Part shown: positions 1 through 7,715 of the stretch, one piece after another
How positions within the stretch are numbered: the stretch's first letter is position 1
Layout: every line of letters begins with the position of its first letter
Source: Clostridiales bacterium
GTDB lineage: Bacteria; Bacillota; Clostridia; Oscillospirales; Oscillospiraceae
Direction of reading: 5' to 3'
DNA length: 15,732 nt
NCBI GenBank assembly: GCA_003525905.1
Contig: DQIA01000035.1
Location: 5,555 to 21,286 of the forward strand
The notes under the pieces: model-generated
Seen by the model: only the letters and a program-made list of their open reading frames with translations
Databases searched by the model: none
What the model was told of the DNA's origin: nothing
Made by a program: the position numbers and the translations under genes

Positions 1-15
1 AACCCGCCGCAGCGG

Positions 16-136
16 CAGAATTGAAAAATAATACTACAAAATTTCATTTTGCAATTCTGAAAGCAGCTTGGCGAAAAATCCCGAAGGGACTTTTTTGACA
101 AGCTGCAGGGAGCTGCGGCAATGAACCGCAGCTCCC
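16..136. terminator. Cluster of three hairpins downstream of the DUF4127 gene
   Basis: Three inverted repeats follow each other. The first has arms CAGAATTG (16-23) and CAATTCTG (52-59). The second has arms around CAGCTTG (64-70) and CAAGCTG (99-105), with an inner AAAAA-TCCC / GGGA-C-TTTTT pairing around a GAA loop. The third has arms GGGAGCTGCGG (108-118) and CCGCAGCTCCC (126-136). The third is followed on the plus strand by six T (138-143), so it is a good plus-strand terminator for a gene entering from the left; its T run reaches into the stop codon of the minus-strand DUF4127 gene. On the minus strand no U run follows directly, so termination of that gene here is less certain. No gene is visible in 1-141. 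Confidence 0.6.
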
Positions 137-141
137 ATTTT

Positions 142-2757
142 TTACTGCTCCGTGATCCACGGACCCGCATTCGGGAACAGGATGCGGAAGCGGATCTCAT
201 AGCTTCGTCCAAGCGGTGCGGAGAAGTCTGTCAGACGGAATTCCGGGATCACATAGTCCGTCACGCCGTCCGGCCCGGTCACAAGCGCCGTGTCCTTCAG
301 GGCCGTCTCGACACGGGTCGTCATATTCTGCCTGAGCAGGGCCTGCTCGATGCCCTCCGGCGTCAGGTCCTTGATCGTCGGGCGGCAATAGCGGCAGTAG
401 GCGATGTCCTTCATATAGGCGAAGATCAGCTCGCGCGCAAAGGCCTCGCTGTCCTCCGGCTGCGGGTCCTGCTCGCCCTGCAGCCACTGCAGGCGCGTCA
501 GACCCATGGAGAGCGCGATGCCGATGGAATTGGCCGCCGTGCCCCACGCGCTGTAGCCCATGAGCCACTGCAGCGAGGTATCCTCCAGCTGCTGCGGCAG
601 ATGCTGCGTGGCAGATGAGGCATCGATGACGATCGTCGGGACACCATTCCGGCAGTTCTCCTCCCAAGCTGCCAGATACCGGCTGCACTCCGTGGAGGAA
701 GCGCCGCGCGTGAGCACCAGCACGACAGCATCTGACTGTTCGCTCCAGTCCGCAAGCTCCGCGCCGAGCGCCGTGATATGCTGCTCCACGGACTCGCGGA
801 GCGTCGAGGTATCGTAGGCATCGGCCACGCTGTCCTCATAGCCGCCGAAATAGTGCACGGACAGGCGGCTGTTCCATCCGGCGCAGTCGGCATAGGCACG
901 CGTAAAGGCCATCATGCCAAGCTCGTCCGTTCCGCAGAACAGAGCGCAGTTTTTGCCAAGCAGCCGCTGCAGATAGCGGATCTCATTCGTCTGCACGGAG
1001 ATGCGCGCAGCTGAGTCGTCGACACCGACGACGCAGGCCGCAAAGCTCTCGGCATGGCGCAGCAGATAGTCCGTCAGCCGCAGCTTGCGCGCGCGGGCAG
1101 CCAGATAATGCTCCACCAGCTCGTCGTCCAACGTCGTTTCGATCCGTTCGCCGTCCGCACCGTAGGGGTAGCCTGCAATGATGTTATCGACCGTCAGGTT
1201 GTGACCGGTCAGCTCGCCGCGCTCGGCCATGCCGTAGCTGCGGAACAGGCGGTAGGCCTCGCTGTCGAGTCCCTGATAGCCGGCGGTCGTGGCAAGGCGC
1301 ATCACCGTGTCGAACACATAGACCGGCTTGCGTGCAGCGATCTGTGAAAGTGTATCAATGGCATCCTTTTCCCACGTCAGGTCCGTCCCGTCCTCCCAGC
1401 GGCTGTTCACAAGGCCGCCGGAGAGCAGCTGGTCCATGCTGACGATCAGCACATCGCAGGCGTCCTCATTGTCCAGCACCCACTGCAGCAGGGCGTGCGT
1501 GTCGCCGTACTGCGTGCCGTTGGCATTCGTCGTCTGCCCGTCGAGCCGCGTGGCATAGAGGTCCTCCGGCGGCAGCAGCACATTCATACCGGTGCTGTCC
1601 GCCAGCGCCTCGACGCGCAGGTCGTTGACGGGACGGTTGTCGAGCGGCAGGTAGAGTACCGTTGTGCCGCGGGCCGTGAAATAGTCCGCGCGCGGCATGG
1701 CGTGCTCCTGCTTCTGCAGGCTGCGGCAGAAGCGGGCCAGGATCGCGGCGGTCTGCGCGCGGACAGCCAGCGCCTGCGGGCGGAGCAGAACGGCGCCGTC
1801 CTCGGCAGAGCCGGTCAGATAGCCCGCGCCGACCGCCCAGCCCATGGCGCTGCGCGCCCAGCTGCTGACCGTCCCGGCGTCCGGATAGCCGGAGAGGGGT
1901 GCCTCGCCGTCCCCGGCAAGGTCATACCACGCAGCATAGCGATAGAGGATGGCCGCCGTCTGTTCGCGTGTGACGGGGTCGTCCGGGCCGAAGCGCCCGT
2001 TGCCGTAGCCGTTGACGATCTGCGCCCCGGCCGCCCACGCGACGGCATCGGCGTACCACACGCCGTCGCCGACATCGGAAAATTCGCCTCCGGCCGCGGC
2101 GGGCTGGCCTGCCAGACGGTAAAGCACCTGCACGAGCATGGCGCGGGACGTGGCCGTATCCGGCTCGAATTCCGTCGTGCCCGTTCCGCTCATCAGCCCC
2201 TGCCGGTAGGCATAGGCGACGCTCTCAAAATACCACGCACGGCGCGAGACATCGCGGAACGGCAGCGTTTCGGGCAGGAGGCCCTCCAGGCGGCCGTCGT
2301 CGCTGCCGTAGCGCACGCAGACGAACAGCCTGCCGTCCTCGAGCCGCTGCACAGCGGCCGTCGTCCCGCAGACCGTTACGGACGGCGCATCGGAAAAGGA
2401 CGCAAGGCCATCCGGCTCGAGCACGAGGCCGAGATAATAATACACACCCGGCTCCGTGACGGTTCCCGCCGGGAGCGGCTTGCTGATATGCTCACCGTCC
2501 GGAGACGAGAACCACACCATGCCGGACCAGCTCTGCCAGCTGTCCGCCAGATGGCAGGCCGCGTCCGTATGGAACGACGGCATACGCTCCGGGAGTCTGG
2601 CCCCACGCATCAGCGCGGTCGGCACGCCGGAGACGGCGACCGTTCGAATGGTCTCCTGTGTTGTCATGGCCAGCGGCTCTGCACCGCCTGCGACCACGCC
2701 GCCCGCAAGCTGCAGCACCAGCGCCGCGATCAGCATACAGATGACACCCTGTCTCAT
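142..2757 (-). CDS. Secreted SLH-domain protein with DUF4127 domain
   Basis: An 871-residue exported protein of unknown function. Residues 1-26 look like a signal peptide (hydrophobic stretch about 8-24, then AGGAEP). Three S-layer homology repeats are seen at about 166-215, 225-275 and 288-343 (for example FRDV-W, FSDV-WY-DAV-W, YPD-WA), which usually tether proteins to cell-wall polysaccharide. The rest, about 363-850, matches the DUF4127 family, with its hallmark PLDNRPVN at 371-378 and a conserved DELGMMAFTRAYAD segment. DUF4127 has no established activity known to me. The ATG is supported by AGGAGGAG about six bases upstream, and a good promoter lies about 110 bp upstream, so it is probably a single-gene unit. 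SLH repeats on the N-terminal side of DUF4127 suggest a cell-surface role; no catalytic residues can be named with confidence. Confidence 0.88.
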   Translation of the reverse strand: MRQGVICMLIAALVLQLAGGVVAGGAEPLAMTTQETIRTVAVSGVPTALMRGARLPERMPSFHTDAACHLADSWQSWSGMVWFSSPDGEHISKPLPAGTVTEPGVYYYLGLVLEPDGLASFSDAPSVTVCGTTAAVQRLEDGRLFVCVRYGSDDGRLEGLLPETLPFRDVSRRAWYFESVAYAYRQGLMSGTGTTEFEPDTATSRAMLVQVLYRLAGQPAAAGGEFSDVGDGVWYADAVAWAAGAQIVNGYGNGRFGPDDPVTREQTAAILYRYAAWYDLAGDGEAPLSGYPDAGTVSSWARSAMGWAVGAGYLTGSAEDGAVLLRPQALAVRAQTAAILARFCRSLQKQEHAMPRADYFTARGTTVLYLPLDNRPVNDLRVEALADSTGMNVLLPPEDLYATRLDGQTTNANGTQYGDTHALLQWVLDNEDACDVLIVSMDQLLSGGLVNSRWEDGTDLTWEKDAIDTLSQIAARKPVYVFDTVMRLATTAGYQGLDSEAYRLFRSYGMAERGELTGHNLTVDNIIAGYPYGADGERIETTLDDELVEHYLAARARKLRLTDYLLRHAESFAACVVGVDDSAARISVQTNEIRYLQRLLGKNCALFCGTDELGMMAFTRAYADCAGWNSRLSVHYFGGYEDSVADAYDTSTLRESVEQHITALGAELADWSEQSDAVVLVLTRGASSTECSRYLAAWEENCRNGVPTIVIDASSATQHLPQQLEDTSLQWLMGYSAWGTAANSIGIALSMGLTRLQWLQGEQDPQPEDSEAFARELIFAYMKDIAYCRYCRPTIKDLTPEGIEQALLRQNMTTRVETALKDTALVTGPDGVTDYVIPEFRLTDFSAPLGRSYEIRFRILFPNAGPWITEQ

Positions 2758-2864
2758 GCTCTCTCCTCCTGTGTTTGCGGACCGGCGCCGGCCGCGCCGG
2801 TCGTTCCTTCTCTCTTTGCAAGATTAGACGGCAGGAAGCCGAAATTGTTCCAACGTTTTTCTGC

Positions 2865-2893
2865 ATTATAGCATACACGCGCTTGCCTTGCAA
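2865..2893 (-). promoter_or_regulatory. Sigma-A type promoter for the DUF4127 gene
   Basis: On the minus strand, -35 TTGCAA (2893-2888) and -10 TATAAT (2870-2865) are separated by 17 bp, with a TG one base before the -10 (extended -10). The distance to the ATG at 2757 leaves a leader of about 100 nt. Confidence 0.65.
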
Positions 2894-2995
2894 CAGGTTG
2901 TTTCGATATGACGTCGGCATTATTCTGCAAAGCGGAGACTTTTTGACAGTCTGAGACTCCCAGACGGTTCCCGGCTTGTCAAATGTCCCAGTCTT

Positions 2996-3119
2996 GTCAT
3001 TGCAGGGGGCGAAGCGACGTGGAAATCTCACATAAAATGTTTCGAATTCGCCGAAGTTTATCGAAAATCCTCAGTGATCCCGCGAGATTGCCGCGGCCCC
3101 TGCAGGGCCTCGCAATGAC
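2996..3119. repeat. Dispersed repeat family A, copy A1
   Basis: The unit begins GTCATTGC and ends CTCGCAATGAC, so its ends are inverted repeats, and it has an inner GC hairpin (GGCCCCTGCAGGGCC). Its interior resembles copy A4 (10609-10733): both have a TTCG-ATTCGCCG segment and TGATCCCGCGAGATTGCC. No protein is encoded. The remaining parts of the 2758-3268 gap hold the DUF4127 promoter, a terminator and a purine tract. Confidence 0.75.
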
Positions 3120-3152
3120 AAGCGCAACCTTTTCGACATCTAAGCGCATAAA

Positions 3153-3190
3153 CGAAATGTACCGCCCGGCAAGCCGGACGGTACATTTCG
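3153..3190 (-). terminator. Rho-independent-type terminator for the htrA-like gene
   Basis: A long hairpin with arms CGAAATGTACCG and CGGTACATTTCG, extended by CCGG / CCGG around a CAAG loop with one mismatch. On the minus strand it lies about 80 nt after the stop codon of the protease gene and is followed by TTTATG, a weak U run. Confidence 0.6.
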
Positions 3191-3245
3191 AAGAAAAGAA
3201 AGAAAGAGAGAGAAAAAAGAGAAAAAGCATGAAAAAGGGAGGGGA
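3190..3245. other. Homopurine tract
   Basis: The plus strand has 38 consecutive purines (3190-3227), a CAT interruption, then 15 more purines (3231-3245). In the minus-strand transcript of the htrA-like gene this is a pyrimidine-rich 3' untranslated stretch placed between the stop codon and the terminator hairpin. Confidence 0.7.
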
Positions 3246-3268
3246 TGCGATCTATGGAAGACATCGGA

Positions 3269-4525
3269 TCAGGGCCGGGTGCTGTCCTGCTCGGACGGCT
3301 CCAGCGCATTGGCCGATGTTGTTGGCTCTTCGTTCTGCACCGCATCGTCCTTGCTGTCAAACACGATGGGCAGGCGGAACGTCTTGCCGTAGCGCTCGAT
3401 GGTGAGCGTCGCGTGCTGGCCGCCGCGGTAGTGCCGCAGCGCCGCGCTGAGGTCGGAAAGCGTGCGCACGGTGTAGTCATCAAGCGCAAGGATAAAGTCG
3501 CCGTCGCGCAGGCCCGCATGGGCGCCGGCGGAATCCTCTGTGACATCCCGCACCTGCACCCGGCCGCTGCGGGCCGTGTTCGTCGAATAGACCGTGCCGA
3601 CCATCACGCCGAGCTGGGCGCGGTTCGGCACGCGGCCGTATTCCCGCAGCTCCGAGAGGATCTCGCGGACGTCGTTGATGGGGATGGCAAAGCCGATGCC
3701 CTCGATCGTCGCGCCGGTGACGGTCTCGCCGGAATATTTCGCCGTCGTCACGCCGACGACATTGCCGCGCAGGTCGAACAGCGGACCGCCGGAGTTGCCG
3801 GGGTTGATGGCCGCATCGAGCTGCATCATACGGATGGACGGGCCGTCCAGATCGACGTCGCGATCCTTCGCGCTGATATAGCCGACGTTCAGGCTGTAGT
3901 CCAGGTCGCCGAGCGGGTTGCCGATGGCAGCAACCTCCGTGCCGATGCGCAGCCGGTCGGAATCTCCGAGGCGCGCGTGGCGGTAGCCGGTACCGTCGAT
4001 CTTCAGGAGTGCAATGTCGCTGTCCTCCTCATAGCCGAGGAGCCTTGCCGCATGCTCCGTTCCGTCAAACAGTGTGACGGTAAGCTGCGTGAAGTCCTTC
4101 ACGACGTGATAATTCGTCAGGATCTCGCCGTCTCCCGTGAGGAGAACGCCTGAGCCGGTGCTGGCCTGCATGGTGTCCTTTCCATAGAGGTCCGTGACCG
4201 CGCTGAGGTTCAGCACACCGACGACGCAGGGCGCATAGCGCTCATAGAGCTGTGTCGGGGTCAATTCTCCCGCAGTCGAAGCTACACGCGCTGCGGACGG
4301 CTCCGCGCCCGTGCTCTCTGCCCCGGATACGGCCGTCTGACGACCGGCCGGCCGCATGGCCGCTCGCTCGCGGCCCTGCAGAAGCAGTCCCGTTGCCGCG
4401 CCTCCGGCGATACCGCCGAGCAGGGCGCAGCTTACAGCGAGGGCCGCCAGCCGCAGGTGCTTTCTTCGTTTGCAGGCCGATACAGGCTCGCCTGCAGCGG
4501 AGTCGATGCGCTCGTTTTGCTCCAT
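3269..4525 (-). CDS. HtrA/DegP-like membrane-anchored serine protease (S1C)
   Basis: A 418-residue protein of the HtrA/DegP/DegS class, which degrades or processes damaged or regulatory proteins outside the membrane. Domains in order: short cytoplasmic N-terminus rich in Lys/Arg, one transmembrane anchor at about 25-49, a Ser/Ala/Gly-rich linker to about 88, a trypsin-like domain at about 92-295 and one PDZ domain at about 300-390, then an acidic tail. The catalytic triad is visible: His140 (TNYHVV), Asp170 (DSDIALLK) and Ser245 (GNSGGPLF). The start is supported by AAGGAG eight bases upstream. It lies 93 bp downstream of the CyuA-type gene on the same strand; a TATACT (4557-4552) in that gap could be a -10 box, but no convincing -35 was found, so it may be co-transcribed or have its own promoter. 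The length is usual for Firmicute HtrA proteins. Confidence 0.93.
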   Translation of the reverse strand: MEQNERIDSAAGEPVSACKRRKHLRLAALAVSCALLGGIAGGAATGLLLQGRERAAMRPAGRQTAVSGAESTGAEPSAARVASTAGELTPTQLYERYAPCVVGVLNLSAVTDLYGKDTMQASTGSGVLLTGDGEILTNYHVVKDFTQLTVTLFDGTEHAARLLGYEEDSDIALLKIDGTGYRHARLGDSDRLRIGTEVAAIGNPLGDLDYSLNVGYISAKDRDVDLDGPSIRMMQLDAAINPGNSGGPLFDLRGNVVGVTTAKYSGETVTGATIEGIGFAIPINDVREILSELREYGRVPNRAQLGVMVGTVYSTNTARSGRVQVRDVTEDSAGAHAGLRDGDFILALDDYTVRTLSDLSAALRHYRGGQHATLTIERYGKTFRLPIVFDSKDDAVQNEEPTTSANALEPSEQDSTRP

Positions 4526-4618
4526 GGTGTTCAGCTCCTTGCTGTGCTTGTAGTATATCCGCCCGATATGTCCAAATTATGACGGACCGGAAAACGATTT
4601 TTGAAGGAACGCGGGCGT

Positions 4619-5899
4619 TCAGCTGCAGCGATCCTGCATGATATCGAGGATCGTGCGGTCCGTCTGCCGCATGCCCTGCTGCGCCAGCACGCCGACCTTG
4701 GCGATTGTGTCGTCAACATTGCTGCCGACGATGCCCTCGCCGTGGCGGAATTCGCGGTGGTGCAGATACATGCGGTAGCCCATGATGCCCGCATCCACGG
4801 CAGCGGCGATCTTGGCCGCGCAGGACGGCTTCGCGCCGTCGCAGATGGTGCCGGAGAGGATAGCCACGGCGTTGACGACCGTGTGCGCAACGGCGTCATA
4901 GTCGCCGCCGAGCAGGTAGCAGATGCCCGCGCCTGCACCGACCCCGGCGGAGATGGCCCCGCAGTAGGCGGAGAGGCGGCCGATGCCGGTCTTCTGGTGG
5001 ACGGTGACAAGGTCGGAAACGGCCAGCGCGCGGTAGAGCTGCTCGCGGGTCGCGCCGATGTGGCGGGCATAGGCCACGACGGGCATGCAGGCCGTGATGC
5101 CCTGATTGCCGGAGCCGGAGAGGATGACGACGGGCATTTCGCAGCCGCTCATGCGGGCGTCCGAGCCCGCGGCCGCATAGGCCTTGGCCCGCTGCTTGAT
5201 ATCATCCCCGTAATCCTCCAGTAAAATGCGCCCGATCTGCGCGCCCCATGCGCCGCGGAGGCCCTCCTCGGCAATGGCGGAGTTGCAGCTGACCTGCGGC
5301 TCCAGCAGGGGCAGCAGGTCCTCGAGCGGCACCTCGGCCGCAAAGCGCAGGATGTCCGCCACGTTCAGCAGGCTCTTGTCCGCGCGGTGCTCCTCGGCGG
5401 AGTCCACAACGGGCAGCTCGCGCAGCACCTCGCCGTCGCGCTCAAGGCAGACGATATTCGTGTGATGGTTCGTGATGCGCACGCGGGCCGTGTGACTGCC
5501 GCAGCTGCCGCGCAGGTCGATGTCGAGCTGGCAGGGGGAATGGCTGCAGGAGACGGAAATATCCACCCGCTGCAGGTAAGCGTCCAGCTCCGCAAGCTGC
5601 TCTTCCGTCACGGCGGAGATGACCTGCAGGTCGCGCGCCGCGTCGCCCGCAACGAGGCCGACGGCAATGGCGGGGGCAATGCCCTTGCGCCCGCCGGTAT
5701 TCGGTACGACGACGCTTTTGACGTTTTTCAGAATGTTGCCGCTGACGGCGGCGTCTACCTGCTCGGGCAGAGCGCCCAGCAGCTCCCGAAGGGTCGCGGC
5801 GCAGTAGGCAATGGCGATCGGCTCCGTGCAGCCGGTCGCCGGGACAAGCTCTTCGCGCAGGATGTCAAGATAATTCTGCAGGATCGACTGTTCCAGCAT
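4619..5899 (-). CDS. cyuA: L-cysteine desulfidase / L-serine dehydratase-like Fe-S enzyme (CyuA/UPF0597 family)
   Basis: A 426-residue enzyme of the family that includes E. coli YhaM/CyuA and archaeal L-cysteine desulfidase; the expected reaction is cysteine to pyruvate, sulfide and ammonia, in the cytoplasm, with a [4Fe-4S] cluster. The N-terminal motif PATGCTEP places a conserved Cys at 24, and Cys313, Cys353 and Cys360 are candidate cluster ligands; the 40- and 7-residue spacings fit those I recall for the archaeal enzyme. Other family motifs are NVKSVVVPNTGG, SGSGNQGI and TICDGAKPSCAAK. An in-frame TTG exists at 5920, but the AAGGAG site lies between it and the ATG at 5899 with eight bases spacing, so the ATG is chosen. 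A promoter is seen at 5956-5984. Some relatives are annotated as serine dehydratase alpha subunit, so the substrate is not certain. Confidence 0.88.
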   Translation of the reverse strand: MLEQSILQNYLDILREELVPATGCTEPIAIAYCAATLRELLGALPEQVDAAVSGNILKNVKSVVVPNTGGRKGIAPAIAVGLVAGDAARDLQVISAVTEEQLAELDAYLQRVDISVSCSHSPCQLDIDLRGSCGSHTARVRITNHHTNIVCLERDGEVLRELPVVDSAEEHRADKSLLNVADILRFAAEVPLEDLLPLLEPQVSCNSAIAEEGLRGAWGAQIGRILLEDYGDDIKQRAKAYAAAGSDARMSGCEMPVVILSGSGNQGITACMPVVAYARHIGATREQLYRALAVSDLVTVHQKTGIGRLSAYCGAISAGVGAGAGICYLLGGDYDAVAHTVVNAVAILSGTICDGAKPSCAAKIAAAVDAGIMGYRMYLHHREFRHGEGIVGSNVDDTIAKVGVLAQQGMRQTDRTILDIMQDRCS

Positions 5900-5955
5900 G
5901 TTGCCAGCTCCTTGTTTCAATATTTGGGGACGCCTTGCGATGTTCTCTAATATCT

Positions 5956-5984
5956 ATGATATCGTATTTTGCAGAAAAAGGCAA
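5956..5984 (-). promoter_or_regulatory. Sigma-A type promoter for the cyuA-like gene
   Basis: On the minus strand, TTGCCT (5984-5979) and TATCAT (5961-5956) are separated by 17 bp, about 55 bp upstream of the ATG at 5899. Confidence 0.55.
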
Positions 5985-6054
5985 GAAAGAAAAACCGGTT
6001 CGCTGCAGGGCCTGGTGCTGCACCGGCGACACGCACAGGCTGCCGAAAAAAACG

Positions 6055-6103
6055 TACAAACCGATTACGTCTGCAGCGGCGCTCAGGGAGCGCCTTGCAA
6101 GCT
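6055..6103 (+). repeat. Dispersed repeat family C, copy C1
   Basis: Contains ACGTCTGCAGCGGCGCTC followed by AGGGAGCGCCTTGC, forming the hairpin GGCGCTC-agg-GAGCGCC. Related copies are C2 (reverse, 6392-6446), C3 (15330-15372) and C4 (reverse, 15650-15690). This is the first element of the 860-bp gene-free stretch 5900-6760. Confidence 0.7.
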
Positions 6104-6145
6104 GCAGGTTTGGTGGCACTATCGTCGACCGCACCCGCCTTGTAG

Positions 6146-6165
6146 GGGAGCGGCATGCCGCTCCC
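6146..6165. repeat. Dispersed palindrome family B, copy B1
   Basis: A perfect 20-bp palindrome, GGGAGCGGCAT and its complement, preceded by TTGTAG and followed by CGGCGC. An identical copy with the same flanks is at 15266-15285 (B2); a variant is at 6583-6602 (B3). Confidence 0.75.
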
Positions 6166-6222
6166 GGCGCTGCACCGGCGCAATCAACAAGCTGCCGTTA
6201 AAATGGCAAATACTCCCGATTT

Positions 6223-6351
6223 GTCATTGCGAGGAGGCCGGAGGCCGACGTGGCAATCTCGCAGTACCTTGCTGGATCACAGGAAAGGCATCGGCGAAGA
6301 CGCAACCGGCTGCAGGAGATTGCCATGGCCCCGTTGAGGCCTCGCAATGAC
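6223..6351. repeat. Dispersed repeat family A, copy A2
   Basis: Starts GTCATTGCGAGGAGGCC and ends CCTCGCAATGAC, so its ends are 12-base inverted repeats. The interior contains GGCCGACGTGG, GCAATCTCGCAGTACC and GAGATTGCC and is closest to copy A5 (15423-15587), differing from the interior of A1 and A4. Confidence 0.78.
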
Positions 6352-6391
6352 AAACTTGGAGGTGTGTGCGGTCGGCGTGAGTGCCTGGAAA

Positions 6392-6523
6392 CTTGCAACT
6401 GCCCATGGCGCTCCCTGAGCGCCGCTACAGACGCAATCGGTGCATGCCATTTTAACGGCAGCCGGTACGAACTGCAAGTGCCTTCCCGAGATTGCCACGG
6501 CCCCTTTGGGGCCTCGCAATGAC
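6392..6523 (-). repeat. Inverted family C copy (C2) fused to a half family A copy (A3)
   Basis: The reverse-orientation C hairpin (GGCGCTCCCTGAGCGCC, about 6408-6424) is followed by ACAGACGCAATCGGTGCATG and then, from 6487, by the right half of an A unit ending GCCTCGCAATGAC. The 73 bp at 6422-6494 match 15660-15732 at about 64 positions, so the whole junction is a repeated composite rather than a chance neighbour. Confidence 0.75.
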
Positions 6524-6582
6524 AAACTTAGGGGGCCATTGCCTTTTTAACATTGGCCCGCACTTCCCGCCGGTGCGGTGCC

Positions 6583-6602
6583 GGGAGGGGCATGCCCCTC
6601 CC
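6583..6602. repeat. Dispersed palindrome family B, variant copy B3
   Basis: A perfect 20-bp palindrome, GGGAGGGGCAT and its complement. Compared with B1 and B2 it differs at one base in each arm, a C-G pair replaced by G-C, so pairing is kept. The flanking CTACAGCG shows it is in reverse orientation. Between here and 6698 no other feature is seen. Confidence 0.7.
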
Positions 6603-6698
6603 CTACAGCGCATGACCGGCGGTCTTGTGAAATTTTCCACTTTCCAGTTTCATTTCCCGCGTGCCGCTTCCCTGCATATGTGTTATCCCATATTGCAG

Positions 6699-6734
6699 AA
6701 GGGCCTGCTGCGGGGTTCATGCAGCAGGCCCTTT
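6699..6734 (-). terminator. Terminator of the ygeY-ygeW-arcC unit
   Basis: Hairpin with a 13-bp GC-rich stem, AAGGGCCTGCTGC (6699-6711) and GCAGCAGGCCCTT (6721-6733), and a nine-base loop, about 27 bp after the arcC stop codon. On the minus strand only a short U run (CTTCTG) follows; on the plus strand the tail is TTTGCTCC. Confidence 0.65.
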
Positions 6735-6760
6735 GCTCCCCGGGAAGGGAACAGACGATA

Positions 6761-7690
6761 TCAGAGATGGACGACCGTACCGGCCTCGCCGCGGACGGCG
6801 GCTCCGGCCTGTGCGAGCGAGGCGATGATGGCCTGCCCGCCGGTCTTGGCGAACGAAACGGCAGCCCTGACCTTCGGCAGCATGGAGCCGGGGGCGAAAT
6901 GCCCCTCCTCGCAGTAGCGCTCCGCTTCCGCAACGGTCATTTCCGCAAGGCTCTTCTGGTCCGGCTTGCCCCAGTTGATGCAGACGCGGTCCACCGCCGT
7001 CAGGATGACGAGGGCGTCGGCCTGCACGAGCTCTGCGAGCTTGGCAGAGGCAAAGTCCTTATCGATGACGGCGGGCGTGCCGTAGAGCTTGCCGTCCCGG
7101 CGCACAACGGGGATGCCGCCGCCGCCGACCGTGATCACGACGCAGCCGCCGTTGATCAGGGCGCGGACGGTGTTCTTTTCGATGACGTCCACGGGCTTCG
7201 GTGAGGGAACGACCTGGCGGTAGCCGCGGCCCGCGTCCTCGACCATGGTGTAGCCCTTTTCGGCGGCGATACGCTCGGCCGTGGCCTTGTCATAGAACGC
7301 GCCGACGGGCTTCGTGGGCTTCCGGAAGGCGGGATCGTTCTCGTCCACCAGCACCTGCGTGACGACGGTGGCGACGTCCTTCTGCAGGCCGCGCGCGGCA
7401 AGCTCGTTGCCGATGGCGTTCTGCAGGTGATAGCCGATGTAGCCCTGGCTCATGGCGCCGCACTCGGGGAAGGGCATATCGGACTTGATGGCGCCGGCCT
7501 CGGCGGCCGTGGCCATGCCCAGATTGATCATACCGACCTGCGGGCCGTTGCCGTGCGCAATGACGACCTCGTTGCCCTGCTCGATGAGATCCACGATCGG
7601 CTTTGCCGTTTCCGTGACGAGGGCGAGCTGCTCATAGGGCGTGCTGCCCAGCGCATTGCCGCCCAGCGCGATGACGATGCGTTTTCCCAT
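6761..7690 (-). CDS. arcC: Carbamate kinase
   Basis: A 309-residue amino-acid-kinase-fold enzyme that makes ATP, ammonia and CO2 from carbamoyl phosphate and ADP in fermentative metabolism. Family motifs seen: ALGGNAL (8-14), AHGNGPQVG (45-53), PFPECGAMSQGYIGYHLQ (73-90), VPSPKP (161-166), VGGGGIPV (188-195), AVIDKDFASAKLA (207-219) and PGSMLPKV (267-274). Length is typical. AGGAGG lies ten bases before the ATG. It begins 25 bp after the ygeW stop codon on the same strand, so it is the last gene of the ygeY-ygeW-arcC unit and would consume carbamoyl phosphate made by YgeW. There is no arginine deiminase or ornithine carbamoyltransferase gene here, so this is not a classical arc operon; E. coli yqeA plays the equivalent role in the ygeW cluster. 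Confidence 0.95.
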   Translation of the reverse strand: MGKRIVIALGGNALGSTPYEQLALVTETAKPIVDLIEQGNEVVIAHGNGPQVGMINLGMATAAEAGAIKSDMPFPECGAMSQGYIGYHLQNAIGNELAARGLQKDVATVVTQVLVDENDPAFRKPTKPVGAFYDKATAERIAAEKGYTMVEDAGRGYRQVVPSPKPVDVIEKNTVRALINGGCVVITVGGGGIPVVRRDGKLYGTPAVIDKDFASAKLAELVQADALVILTAVDRVCINWGKPDQKSLAEMTVAEAERYCEEGHFAPGSMLPKVRAAVSFAKTGGQAIIASLAQAGAAVRGEAGTVVHL

Positions 7691-7715
7691 GGTAATTATC
7701 CTCCTGCTGTGCGGC

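Noticed and set aside
1495..2871. Long plus-strand open frame opposite the DUF4127 gene
   Set aside because: It is antisense to a gene with signal peptide, SLH repeats and ribosome site; its translation has no recognisable domain and reflects GC-rich third codon positions.
5900..5920. TTG start seven codons upstream in the cyuA-like gene
   Set aside because: The AAGGAG ribosome site lies between it and the ATG at 5899, with correct spacing to the ATG only.
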